Assembly (NCBI GenBank): GCA_964544115.1
Contig: CAZJBP010000123.1
Location: 1 to 11,163, forward strand
DNA: 11,163 nucleotides
Direction: 5' to 3'
Source of the DNA: CAZJBP01 sp964544115
GTDB lineage: Bacteria; Verrucomicrobiota; Kiritimatiellia; UBA8416; JADHWI01
Shown here: positions 1 through 6,471 of the stretch, one piece after another
Position numbering within the stretch: position 1 is the first letter of the stretch
Layout: each line of letters opens with the position of its first letter
Notes under the pieces: generated by a model
Database searches by the model: none
Told to the model about the DNA's origin: nothing
What the model saw: only the letters and a program-made list of their open reading frames with translations
Position numbers and translations under genes: made by a program

Positions 1-55
1 AGCCGGGCGGCTTGGGTCCATCGCGCTGCGAACTACGCCCGGGCAAGCCGACTAT
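1..55 (+). repeat. 55-bp direct repeat, left copy
   Basis: This copy is identical to 371-425. It contains the palindrome GCCCGGGC and runs up to the first two bases of the GIY-YIG start codon. Read in the frame of the downstream gene, it encodes GPSRCELRPGKPT, with no stop codon before the nuclease ATG. Its left edge may lie outside the window. Confidence 0.9.
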
Positions 56-299
56 GAACTTCTCCTACGTCTACATCCTGCAGAGCGAGGCCGATCCGAC
101 GTGCCATTACACCGGGCTGACTGACGACTTGCAGGCGCGACTGGCGAAGCACAACAAAGGGTACTGCCCTCACACGGCCAAGCATAGGCCGTGGCGATTG
201 CGAACGGCCACGGCGTTCATGGACCGCAAGCGGGCGGCGGCCTTTGAGGCGTACCTGAAGACCCATTCAGGGCGAGTGTTCGCATCAAGGCACTTCTAA
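54..299 (+). CDS. GIY-YIG nuclease-like protein (UPF0213/YhbQ type)
   Basis: This 81-residue protein is a single GIY-YIG domain. The sequence shows the first strand as YVYIL (residues 5-9), the second half-motif as HYTG, the arginine helix LQARLAKHN, and the conserved acidic residue in FEAYLK near the C terminus, which would bind the divalent metal. Its length suits the short stand-alone YhbQ/UPF0213 class, whose members are linked to DNA processing but are poorly characterised. I chose the ATG at 54 because domain homology begins there. An earlier in-frame ATG at 12 lies inside the 55-bp repeat and would only add repeat-encoded residues. No good Shine-Dalgarno precedes either start. The gene lies between identical direct repeats, unlike ordinary chromosomal yhbQ, so it may be the coding part of a repeat element. 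Activity on DNA is family knowledge, not shown here. Confidence 0.8.
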   Translation: MNFSYVYILQSEADPTCHYTGLTDDLQARLAKHNKGYCPHTAKHRPWRLRTATAFMDRKRAAAFEAYLKTHSGRVFASRHF

Positions 300-305
300 C
301 CGTAT

Positions 306-332
306 TTCGTCCGCAGCGCAGCGCAGGACGAA
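306..332. repeat. Perfect 7-bp inverted repeat behind the GIY-YIG gene
   Basis: TTCGTCC at 306-312 pairs exactly with GGACGAA at 326-332 across a 13-base loop made of GCAGC-like repeats. It begins 6 bp after the nuclease stop codon. No T-run follows, so it is not a standard intrinsic terminator. It is more likely part of the repeat unit's own structure. Confidence 0.6.
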
Positions 333-351
333 GCCTGCCCCGGCGGAGTTG

Positions 352-364
352 GCCCCAAAGGGGC
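352..364. repeat. Short hairpin GCCCC-AAA-GGGGC
   Basis: A perfect 5-bp GC-only stem with a three-base loop lies just before the right copy of the 55-bp repeat. It is structurally strong but has no following T-run, so I read it as part of the repeat unit and not as a terminator. Confidence 0.5.
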
Positions 365-370
365 AGACGA

Positions 371-425
371 AGCCGGGCGGCTTGGGTCCATCGCGCTGCG
401 AACTACGCCCGGGCAAGCCGACTAT
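371..425 (+). repeat. 55-bp direct repeat, right copy
   Basis: This copy is identical to 1-55. Identity ends at 425 (C at 426 against G at 56), so this copy is not followed by a nuclease gene. The stop codon of the leftward aminopeptidase gene is at 430-432, leaving 4 bp between the gene and the repeat. Confidence 0.9.
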
Positions 426-429
426 CGCT

Positions 430-1509
430 CTACCGGAACCGGCCGTCCTTCTGCAGAATCTTGCCGTCGACATACACCGCGCCGCCGCGCCGGAGGTCCT
501 TGATCATGTCCCAGTGCACCGCCGACTGGTTGCGGCCGCCGGCCTTTTCGAAGCCGCGCCCCAGAGCAAGGTGAATGGTTCCGCCGATCTTCTCGTCGAA
601 GAGGATATGCCGCGTAAACCGCTGAATCCGCTCGTTCGTGCCGATGCCCAACTCCCCCAGCCTTCTCGCCCCGGGGTCCGTGTCCAGCATGGCCAGAAGG
701 TAATCCTGGTTCTTCGCGGCAGTCGCCTCGACCACCGTGCCGCCCCGGAAAACCAGCCGGACGTCGTGCACCTCACGCCCGCCGCGACACGCGGGAAAAT
801 CGAAGCGGATGTGGCCTTCAGCCGATGTTTCGACCGGGCTCGTGTAGATTTCGCCGCTGGGCATGTTCTGCTGGCCGTCGGAACTGAGGAACGTGCGGCC
901 CGCCACGGACAGCGTCAGGTCGGTGTCCGGCCCGACGATGCGCACGGTGTTCGCGCGGCGCAGGCGGGCGACCAGGCGGCGCTGTCGGCGGCCCAGCTCC
1001 TCCCATCGGCCCGCCGGGTCAGCCTCGTCGGCGAACATGGCCCCATACACGAAATCCTCGTACTCGCGCAGGCTCATCTCCGCATCCTGCGCATAGGCCT
1101 GGGTGGGGTGAACGGTCAGAACCCACGGCTTGCGCCGCAGCAGCATCCAGACCCGCTTGGAGCTCTTCGCCAGTTGCGACTGGCGCTTCGGGTCCACCGC
1201 GCTCAGCGCGCGCGTGTTGGCCTGCGCGTGGATGCCGATCGACTTGGCGACACAGCGCGCGTAGGCCATGTCGAACGGCCATTCGCTGGTGAAGTGATGG
1301 CCCTTCCCCAACTCATAGACCGCCTCTCCGCACCCCTCGGGCTGCAGCTTCAACGCGGGAAAGCCGCCGCACCGCAGCACCTCTTCGTACGCGGCGCGCA
1401 CGAGCGGCTCGGCCAGCGATCCGCCCTCGATGCCGATCGTCTCGCGGGCCTTCGCGTTCACACAATAGCGAACCAGCAGCTTCGCGTGATTCCGAATGCG
1501 CGTATCCAT
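430..1509 (-). CDS. M29-family metallo-aminopeptidase (AmpS/AmpT-like)
   Basis: This 359-residue protein resembles the M29 aminopeptidases, which remove N-terminal residues from peptides in the cytoplasm using two metal ions. Likely metal ligands are E220 (in NMPSGE), E286 (in ELGIGTNE), H313 (in TIHLALG), H332 and D334 (in AVHWD). The 66-residue spacing from the first to the second glutamate equals that of Thermus AmpT as I recall it. The catalytic tyrosine, expected seven residues after the first histidine, is replaced by F320, and the loop up to the second histidine is about 12 residues shorter than in AmpT. This suggests a divergent subfamily, possibly with altered activity. The start is the ATG at 1509, preceded by a strong GGAGGGG that lies inside the end of the upstream thioesterase gene. 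Only 2 nt separate the two genes, so translation is probably coupled. It is the last gene of the trp-headed operon. Confidence 0.85.
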   Translation of the reverse strand: MDTRIRNHAKLLVRYCVNAKARETIGIEGGSLAEPLVRAAYEEVLRCGGFPALKLQPEGCGEAVYELGKGHHFTSEWPFDMAYARCVAKSIGIHAQANTRALSAVDPKRQSQLAKSSKRVWMLLRRKPWVLTVHPTQAYAQDAEMSLREYEDFVYGAMFADEADPAGRWEELGRRQRRLVARLRRANTVRIVGPDTDLTLSVAGRTFLSSDGQQNMPSGEIYTSPVETSAEGHIRFDFPACRGGREVHDVRLVFRGGTVVEATAAKNQDYLLAMLDTDPGARRLGELGIGTNERIQRFTRHILFDEKIGGTIHLALGRGFEKAGGRNQSAVHWDMIKDLRRGGAVYVDGKILQKDGRFR

Positions 1510-1511
1510 GG

Positions 1512-1946
1512 CTACCCCTCCACCAGCGCCTGCAGCTCGGCCGACGGCCTGAGCACCTTCCCGTCCGGCGACAGGCAGACGTGCACGGTGTGGCCCGTCG
1601 CCAGCGTCTCCCCCTCGCGCTGCACCTCGTATTCAATCCTCAGCCGCGGCCCCTTCAGGGACACGCAGCGGGACAGGATCACCAAGAGGTCGTCGTAGCG
1701 CGCCGGGCGCCGATAGTCGCAGTGCGCCTCAACCACCGGCAGCATCACGCCGCGCCGCTCCATCTCTCCGTACGGCATGCCAGCCTCGCGCAGCAGCTCG
1801 GACCGCGCCATCTCGAAGTAGACGAAGTAGTTAGCGTAGTACACCACCCGCATCTGATCCACGTGCGCATAGGGCACACGGATCTCACGACGGAAGACCC
1901 GAGACGATCCTTGCGACGGTTGGGTTTTTGCAGTGGGGGGTGTCAT
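1512..1946 (-). CDS. Hotdog-fold acyl-CoA thioesterase, YbgC/FadM type
   Basis: This 144-residue protein is a single 4-hydroxybenzoyl-CoA thioesterase-like hotdog domain. The diagnostic segment is HVDQMRVVYYANYFVYFE (residues 28-45), where D30 matches the catalytic aspartate of the 4HBT/YbgC class and the ANYF...E part begins the central helix. The N-terminal 17 residues or so, before FRREIRVPYAHVD, are an extra unconserved extension. Such enzymes hydrolyse acyl-CoA or acyl-ACP thioesters; the substrate cannot be read from the sequence. E. coli ybgC sits with tol-pal genes, but here the neighbours are trpA (18 nt upstream) and an aminopeptidase (2 nt downstream), so a Tol-Pal role is not supported by context. 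The ATG at 1946 is preceded by AGGGAG at reasonable spacing. Confidence 0.85.
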   Translation of the reverse strand: MTPPTAKTQPSQGSSRVFRREIRVPYAHVDQMRVVYYANYFVYFEMARSELLREAGMPYGEMERRGVMLPVVEAHCDYRRPARYDDLLVILSRCVSLKGPRLRIEYEVQREGETLATGHTVHVCLSPDGKVLRPSAELQALVEG

Positions 1947-1964
1947 GCGAGGCTGGCTCCCTGC

Positions 1965-2738
1965 TTACGCATCGATTCCCGCACGCAGCTCCTTGAGCAG
2001 CGGCAGCAGGCGACCTTCGTGGGCGGCCTGCACCAGGGCGCTGCCGACGACGACCGCATCGGCCGCCGCCGCGACCTCGCCCGCCTGCCGGCCGCTGCCG
2101 ACCCCGAAGCCGGCTGCGATCGGCAGCGGCGTCACGGCGCGCAGCGCATCGATGCTCCGACCGAGGTCGGACGCCACTTCGCGGCGCTCGCCGGTCACGC
2201 CCTTGACCATGATGTAGTACACAAAGCCGCGCGCGCCGCTCAGGATGCGCTTCGCCCGCGCGGCCGGCGTCGTCGGCGCAATCAGCGGCACCAGCACCAG
2301 CCCGGCCGCATCCGCATGGGGGCGCAGTTCGCCGGACATCTCGTACGGCATATCGACGATCAGGAACCCGTCGACGCCCGCGTCCGCCGCCTCGCGGCAC
2401 AGGCGCTCATATCCATACCGGTAGAACGGATTGGCATAGCCAAACAGCACGATCGGGGTCTGGAAATCCGCGCGCAGCCGCCGCACCAGTCCCAACACCC
2501 CCGCCACGGTCGTCCCGGAGGCCAGCGCGCGCTGCGAGGCCGCCTGGATGCCGGGCCCGTCCGCCGTCGGGTCGGAGAACGGCACGCCGAGCTCCAGCAC
2601 GTCGACGCCGCCGGCAAGCGCCGCTCGGATCGTCGATTCCGACGCCGCCATGTCGGGATCGCCCGCGGTCAAATAGGCCACGAGGCCCTTCCGCCCGCTG
2701 CGCTTGAGTTCCGCAAAGGTGGACTCGATCCGGTTCAC
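1965..2738 (-). CDS. trpA: Tryptophan synthase alpha chain
   Basis: This 257-residue protein splits indole-3-glycerol phosphate into indole and glyceraldehyde 3-phosphate, and passes indole to TrpB through the alpha2-beta2 tunnel. The catalytic acids fall at exactly the E. coli positions: E49 in LELGVPFSDP and D60 in TADGP. Other signatures are GFVYYIMVKGVTG and the phosphate-binding GFGVGSG near residue 211. I place the start at the GTG at 2738 (protein beginning MNRIESTFAELK), because the family starts there and the GTG overlaps the trpB stop as GTGA, a classic coupling arrangement. A purine-rich GGAAAGGGG lies just upstream. A longer frame back to 2831 would only add residues translated from trpB in the wrong frame. 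The gene ends with TAA. Confidence 0.96.
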   Translation of the reverse strand: MNRIESTFAELKRSGRKGLVAYLTAGDPDMAASESTIRAALAGGVDVLELGVPFSDPTADGPGIQAASQRALASGTTVAGVLGLVRRLRADFQTPIVLFGYANPFYRYGYERLCREAADAGVDGFLIVDMPYEMSGELRPHADAAGLVLVPLIAPTTPAARAKRILSGARGFVYYIMVKGVTGERREVASDLGRSIDALRAVTPLPIAAGFGVGSGRQAGEVAAAADAVVVGSALVQAAHEGRLLPLLKELRAGIDA

Positions 2739-3946
2739 GCCCCCAGCCCCTTTCCGTGCGCGCCCGACGCCAGGGCCAGCACGCTGTCGACATCCTTGTC
2801 GCCGCGCCCCGACAGGCAGACCACGATGCACTGGTCGCGCGTCATCGTCTTCGCCCGCTTCATGGCCTCGGCCAGGGCATGGGCCGATTCCAGCGCCGGG
2901 ATGATGCCCTCAAGGCGCGTCAGCCGGTGGAACGCCGCCAGCGCCTCGTCGTCGGTGACGTTGCAGTACTCGACGCGCTTCTCATCGGCCCAGTAGGCGT
3001 GCTCGGGGCCCACGCCGGGGTAGTCCAGGCCGGCGCTGATCGAATGCGCGTTGAGGATCTGCCCCTGCGCGTCCTGCAGCACGTAGGTGCGCGTGCCGTG
3101 CAGAATGCCCACCTGCCCCGCGCAGATGCTGGCGGAATGCTTCCCGGTGGCCAGGCCGTAGCCGCCGGCCTCTACCCCGATCAGCCGCACGCGCTCCGCG
3201 CCGATGAACGGCGCGAAGATCCCCGCCGCGTTGCTGCCGCCGCCGACGCAGGCCACGATCAGGTCCGGCAGCCGTCCTTCCTTCTCAAGAATCTGCCCGT
3301 GCGTCTCTTCGCCGATCACGGACTGGAAATCGCGCACCATGATCGGATAGGGATGCGGACCGGCCACCGTCCCGATCACGTAGAACGTCGTGTCGACCTC
3401 CGCCACCCACGCCCGCAGCGCCTCGCTCATCGCGTCCTTGAGCGTGCGCGTGCCGCTGCCGACGGGGATCACCCGCGCGCCCAGCAACTCCATGCGCTTG
3501 ACGTTCGGCGCCTGACGGACGATGTCCTCCTCGCCCATGTAGACCACGCACTCCATGCCGAACAGCGCCGCCGCCGTGGCCGTGGCCACGCCGTGCTGCC
3601 CCGCCCCGGTCTCGGCCATCAGGCGCCGCCGGCCCATGCGGCGCGCGACCAGCGCCTGCCCGATGGTGTTGTTGACCTTGTGCGCGCCGGTATGGTTCAG
3701 ATCCTCGCGCTTGAGGTAGATCCTCGCGCCGCCGCACGCCTCGGTCAGCCGGCTCGCGAGGTACAGCGGAGAAGGCCGCCCCACGTAGTCCCGCAGCAGC
3801 GCGCGCAGCTCCTGGCCAAAGGCCGGGTCCGCGGCGGCCGCGCGGTAGGCCTGCTCGATCCCGAGCAGCACCGGCATGAGCGTCTCGGCAATGTACCGGC
3901 CGCCGTACTGGCCGAAGAAGCCATTCGGATCGGGTCCCTGCAGCAT
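2735..3946 (-). CDS. trpB: Tryptophan synthase beta chain (TrpB1 type)
   Basis: This 403-residue PLP enzyme condenses indole with serine to form tryptophan. It has the PLP lysine K90 in HTGAHKVNN, the catalytic glutamate E112 in AETGAGQHG, the cofactor phosphate loop GGGSNAAG (residues 235-242) and the pyridine-contacting serine S379 in CLSGRGDKD. Length and motifs match the common TrpB1 form that works with TrpA. The start is the ATG at 3946. The open frame extends to 4624, but that stretch is antisense-frame noise over trpF. A GAGAGGAA located within the last codons of trpF serves as ribosome-binding site, and an upstream in-frame GTG at 3955 is too close to it. The gap to trpF is 5 nt, and the overlap with trpA is 4 nt, so all three are likely translated together. 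Confidence 0.97.
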   Translation of the reverse strand: MLQGPDPNGFFGQYGGRYIAETLMPVLLGIEQAYRAAAADPAFGQELRALLRDYVGRPSPLYLASRLTEACGGARIYLKREDLNHTGAHKVNNTIGQALVARRMGRRRLMAETGAGQHGVATATAAALFGMECVVYMGEEDIVRQAPNVKRMELLGARVIPVGSGTRTLKDAMSEALRAWVAEVDTTFYVIGTVAGPHPYPIMVRDFQSVIGEETHGQILEKEGRLPDLIVACVGGGSNAAGIFAPFIGAERVRLIGVEAGGYGLATGKHSASICAGQVGILHGTRTYVLQDAQGQILNAHSISAGLDYPGVGPEHAYWADEKRVEYCNVTDDEALAAFHRLTRLEGIIPALESAHALAEAMKRAKTMTRDQCIVVCLSGRGDKDVDSVLALASGAHGKGLGA

Positions 3947-3951
3947 CGCAC

Positions 3952-4596
3952 TCACTTCCTCTCGCCGAAGCCGCGCACGGCCCGGATCATCAGCTCCATC
4001 TTCGCGGCGTCCTTGACGCCCGGGGACGCCTCGACGCCGCTCGACACGTCCACCCCGGCGGGGCCGACGGCGCGCAGCGCCGCGACGACGTTGTCCGGGG
4101 TGAGGCCGCCCGCCAGCATGACCTTGTGCCGGCCGGCCAGTTGCGCCGCCGCCGCCCAGTCCGCCCTCTCGCCGCTGCCTCCATACACGCCCGGCGGCGC
4201 GGCGTCGACCACGAACCGCTCGGCAAACGACCAGTCGGCCGGGTCGGGCTGAGCCTCGCCGTCCCGCACATGCAGTGCCCGCCAGACGCGGTACGGAGCG
4301 TCGCGAAACGCGTCGGCACGCTCGTCGCCATGCAGCTGCGCCGCGTACAGCCGGCACTCGCCAACGACTCGGGCCACCTCGTCCGGAGCCACGTTGACGA
4401 ACACGCCCACGCAGCGGGCCGTCGCCGGAAGCGCCAACACCAGCGCCCGCAGCCCGGAAGGCTCGATGCAGCGCGGCGAACGCGGGTACAGCACGAACCC
4501 CAGGTAGTCGGCCCCCAACTCCAGCGCACGCTGCGCGTCCTCGAGCCGCTTCAGCCCGCAGATCTTGATCTCGGTTGCCTTCCGCCCGTCGTCCAT
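3952..4596 (-). CDS. trpF: Phosphoribosylanthranilate isomerase
   Basis: This 214-residue TIM-barrel enzyme carries out the Amadori rearrangement of phosphoribosylanthranilate to CdRP, the third step of tryptophan synthesis. The catalytic cysteine C13 is in KICGL and the catalytic aspartate D131 is in VVDAAPPGVYGGSG. Other landmarks are GFVLYPRSPR (residues 33-42), VGVFVN, AAQLHGDE, LAGGLTPDNV and the phosphate-binding GVDVSSGVEASPGVKD. It heads the trpF-trpB-trpA-thioesterase-aminopeptidase run. The ATG at 4596 gives a seven-residue lead before the usual TEIKICGL start of the family. It lacks a clear Shine-Dalgarno, and a promoter-like -10 lies only 8 nt upstream, so the transcript may be nearly leaderless. 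trpC, trpD, trpE and trpG are not in the window. Confidence 0.95.
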   Translation of the reverse strand: MDDGRKATEIKICGLKRLEDAQRALELGADYLGFVLYPRSPRCIEPSGLRALVLALPATARCVGVFVNVAPDEVARVVGECRLYAAQLHGDERADAFRDAPYRVWRALHVRDGEAQPDPADWSFAERFVVDAAPPGVYGGSGERADWAAAAQLAGRHKVMLAGGLTPDNVVAALRAVGPAGVDVSSGVEASPGVKDAAKMELMIRAVRGFGERK

Positions 4597-4604
4597 TGCG
4601 CCCC

Positions 4605-4634
4605 ACTATACGCGACAGCGACACGGCGGCTCAA
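4605..4634 (-). promoter_or_regulatory. Candidate sigma-70 promoter for trpF operon
   Basis: On the minus strand, TTGAGC (4629-4634) and TATAGT (4605-4610) are separated by 18 bp. They match the sigma-70 consensus at 4 of 6 and 5 of 6 positions. Transcription would begin within about a base or two of the trpF ATG at 4596. I see no trp attenuator, Trp-codon leader peptide or T-box between this site and trpF, and there is no room for one. The prediction is by eye only. Confidence 0.45.
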
Positions 4635-4653
4635 CTGCGCAGTGCCAGCGCGC

Positions 4654-4678
4654 AGCGCCCCCCCGGGGCTCAGGCGCT
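4654..4678. repeat. GC-rich inverted repeat after the channel gene
   Basis: AGCGCC at 4654-4659 pairs with GGCGCT at 4673-4678, and the interior contains CCCCGGGG. It begins 5 bp beyond the stop codon of the leftward MscS-like gene. It could slow transcription between that gene and the trpF promoter, but there is no T-run, so I do not call it a terminator. Confidence 0.3.
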
Positions 4679-4682
4679 CACC

Positions 4683-5339
4683 TCAGATCCCGCCCCGGGC
4701 CCGCCGCTCTTCCCCGTAGGTGATGTTCACGATCTTGCTCTTGCTGAGGTCCAGGTTCGGAACGATGATGACCGAGCCGTCCTCGCCCAGGAAGCGGGAC
4801 CGCCGCACGCCGATGTCCAGCACGCTCACAGGCTCCCCGGACGGCAGCTTGATCCGGTCGCCGATGCGAAAGGGCCGGTCGATCATGATAAGGAATCCTG
4901 AAATGATGTTGGCGATCGTGTCCTGAGCCGCCAGCGCGATCGCCAGCGATGTGATCCCCAGCGTTGTGATCAGCGCGCTGATGTTCACGCCGAACATCGG
5001 CAACACCACCAGCAGCGCTACAATCCAGATGGCAATGGTGGTCAAGCGTCGCAGCAGCGGGATCATCTCGTCATCCAGACGTGTCGCCGTCCGCTCGGCC
5101 ACGTTTTCCAGGTACCACAGGAATACCGCACCGGAGATTCTCTGCAGCACGAACGCCACACCGACCACCAGCACCGTCTTGAACCCCTTCTTCAGCCCCA
5201 GGTGGAGTTGAGGCGAAACAGCGTCGGCCAACATGAACTGGTAGACCACATAGGTCGCCACCGCCGTCAGCAGCAAAAGCACCGGCAACACCGACCGCCG
5301 GACAATTTGAATCGACATCCCATACCCGTTCTCCGACAT
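4683..5339 (-). CDS. MscS-family mechanosensitive channel, lacking the C-terminal cytoplasmic domain
   Basis: This 218-residue membrane protein has hydrophobic segments at about 16-38, 53-75 and 98-116, followed by a pore-lining TM3-like segment LGITSLAIALAAQDTIANI (117-135). Then comes the MscS beta domain, with RPFRIGDRIKL (155-165) and GSVIIVPNLDLSKSKIVN (188-205). Channels of this family open under membrane tension and release solutes. E. coli MscS continues after this point with an alpha/beta domain that forms the cytoplasmic cage; here the protein ends 13 residues later, in NITYGEERRARGGI. Only 86 bp remain before trpF, and the readable frame after the TGA looks nothing like that domain, so it has not simply been frameshifted. 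The ATG at 5339 has a strong GGAGGGAGG just upstream, in the 15-nt gap after gluQ, so the two genes are probably co-transcribed. Confidence 0.88.
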   Translation of the reverse strand: MSENGYGMSIQIVRRSVLPVLLLLTAVATYVVYQFMLADAVSPQLHLGLKKGFKTVLVVGVAFVLQRISGAVFLWYLENVAERTATRLDDEMIPLLRRLTTIAIWIVALLVVLPMFGVNISALITTLGITSLAIALAAQDTIANIISGFLIMIDRPFRIGDRIKLPSGEPVSVLDIGVRRSRFLGEDGSVIIVPNLDLSKSKIVNITYGEERRARGGI

Positions 5340-5354
5340 GCGCCTTCCTCCCTC

Positions 5355-6353
5355 CTAATGCCCACCTATCCCAAAACACTCCCGCACGCGCCGGTCAAGA
5401 ACGACAGGCTCGCGCGGAATAGTGGCCAGGTTAAACGCGCCCAGCAAGTCCCGGGGCATCAGCCGCTCGCCCCACGGAGCCCAGCCGCACCACCAGGCCA
5501 GGAGCCCGACGACGCGGTCGGCCGACACGCCGGACTCCCGCAGCGCCGCGAGGCGCGTGTCGCCGTGTCGCTTGGCCAGCCGCAGCCCGTTCTCACCGAC
5601 GACCAGCGGCACGTGCGTGAAGGCGGGCGGCGTGAGCCCAAGAGCCTCATACAGCAGCAACTGCCGGTGAGTCACGCCCATCAAATCGTCTCCGCGGACA
5701 ACCTCGGTCACCCCCATGGCCGCGTCGTCCACCACCACCGCCAGCATGTAGCCGGCGCCCGCCGGATGCCGGGCGAGAACAAAGTCCCCCACCACGGCGG
5801 CCACGTCCTGCCGCTGAGGGCCCCGGAATCCATCGACAAAGCCTGCCGCGCCGGCGGCCCGCTCGGCGACGAAGCGCCACGCCGGCAAACGCGGAGGCTC
5901 CAGCTGCCCCGCGGCCATCGCGTAGGTGCGTCGCCCCAGCCCCTCGCGGCACGTGCCCGGATAGCGCGGCCCGTCATCTCCGGCATGCGGCGCGCTCTGG
6001 CCGCTCTCCACATCGCGACGGGAACACGTGCACGGATAGACGAGGCCGCGCGCCTCCAGGCGGCGCAGTGCATCTCTATACCAGTCCAGTCGCTCGCTCT
6101 GGACATACGGCGCGTGCGGGCCTCCGCAGTCCGGCCCCTCATCCCAATCCAGGCCCATCCAGCGGAGGTCGGCCAGCGCCTCGTCCGCCGCCCCCCGCTT
6201 GACCTTGGGATGGTCAAGATCCTCCATGCGCAGCAGGACGGTACCGCCGCGCGACCGTGCCGACAGCCATGCGATGAGGAAGCTCCGCGCGTTGCCAAGG
6301 TGCAGGGCGCCCGTGGGACTGGGCGCAAGCCGGCCTCTGGGGGTGGCAGTCAT
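5355..6353 (-). CDS. gluQ: Glutamyl-Q tRNA(Asp) synthetase
   Basis: This 332-residue protein is a GluRS-like class I synthetase catalytic core without an anticodon-binding domain, as in E. coli YadB/GluQ-RS. Family members activate glutamate and attach it to queuosine at position 34 of tRNA-Asp. Visible motifs are PSPTG with the HIGH-equivalent HLGN (residues 11-21), RMEDLD (42-47), the zinc site C108-x-C110 ... Y131-PGT-C135, and KRHGD (261-265) in place of KMSKS. The zinc-site pattern and the shortened C terminus separate it from full-length GltX. It is somewhat longer than the roughly 300-residue E. coli enzyme. The ATG at 6353 has only a weak G-rich upstream sequence. It is the first gene of a two-gene unit with the MscS homologue; no functional link between the two is evident. 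Confidence 0.92.
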   Translation of the reverse strand: MTATPRGRLAPSPTGALHLGNARSFLIAWLSARSRGGTVLLRMEDLDHPKVKRGAADEALADLRWMGLDWDEGPDCGGPHAPYVQSERLDWYRDALRRLEARGLVYPCTCSRRDVESGQSAPHAGDDGPRYPGTCREGLGRRTYAMAAGQLEPPRLPAWRFVAERAAGAAGFVDGFRGPQRQDVAAVVGDFVLARHPAGAGYMLAVVVDDAAMGVTEVVRGDDLMGVTHRQLLLYEALGLTPPAFTHVPLVVGENGLRLAKRHGDTRLAALRESGVSADRVVGLLAWWCGWAPWGERLMPRDLLGAFNLATIPREPVVLDRRVRECFGIGGH

Positions 6354-6418
6354 TCAACCCCCATCCTGCCACACCGCGGGCCGTTTGTCATGCGCACCGA
6401 ATCTCAGGCTCGCGGGTC

Positions 6419-6448
6419 TTGACCCGGCCCTCTTCCTGGCATCATGCT
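6419..6448 (+). promoter_or_regulatory. Weak promoter-like sequence for the flavoprotein gene
   Basis: In the 118-bp divergent region between gluQ and the flavoprotein gene, TTGACC (6419-6424) is followed after 18 bp by CATGCT (6443-6448). The -35 element is good (5 of 6), but the -10 matches at only 3 of 6 positions. A good ribosome-binding site AAAGGG (6461-6466) lies 5 nt before the ATG at 6472. Treat this as a candidate only. Confidence 0.25.
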
Positions 6449-6471
6449 GACGGGACAGTGAAAGGGCTCAC

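Larger units (their letters stand above)
1..425. mobile_element. Repeat-flanked GIY-YIG unit (candidate dispersed element)
   Basis: Positions 1-55 and 371-425 are identical over 55 bp and bracket a small GIY-YIG gene, giving a repeat period of 370 bp. The identity begins at the first base of the window, so the left copy may be longer and more units may lie upstream. The segment between the gene's stop and the right repeat (300-370) has two perfect hairpins. The right repeat ends 4 bp from the stop codon of the M29 aminopeptidase gene, as though the unit had been placed right behind it. There is no transposase in the window, so any movement would depend on the nuclease itself, on host recombination or on a partner in trans. 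That it is mobile is an inference; the repeat structure is directly visible. Confidence 0.5.

Noticed and set aside
1..425. CRISPR array
   Set aside because: There are only two repeats, separated by a 315-bp coding spacer, and no cas genes.
349..1698. Long plus-strand frame opposite the aminopeptidase and thioesterase genes
   Set aside because: High GC leaves the antisense frames open. The translation has no recognisable domain, whereas the minus strand shows clear M29 and hotdog motifs.
1581..2996. 471-codon plus-strand frame opposite trpA
   Set aside because: It is a shadow of trpA and the thioesterase gene, rich in Arg, His and Ala with no motif.
2735..4624. 629-codon frame covering trpB and extending over trpF
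   Set aside because: Residues before MLQGPDPNGFFGQYGG are arginine- and glycine-rich translation of trpF in another frame. TrpB normally starts at this point, and a ribosome-binding site precedes the ATG at 3946.
4597..4682. Missing alpha/beta domain of the MscS homologue recovered by read-through or frameshift
   Set aside because: The frame after the TGA stays open but encodes nothing like the MscS C-terminal domain, and the space before trpF is only 86 bp.
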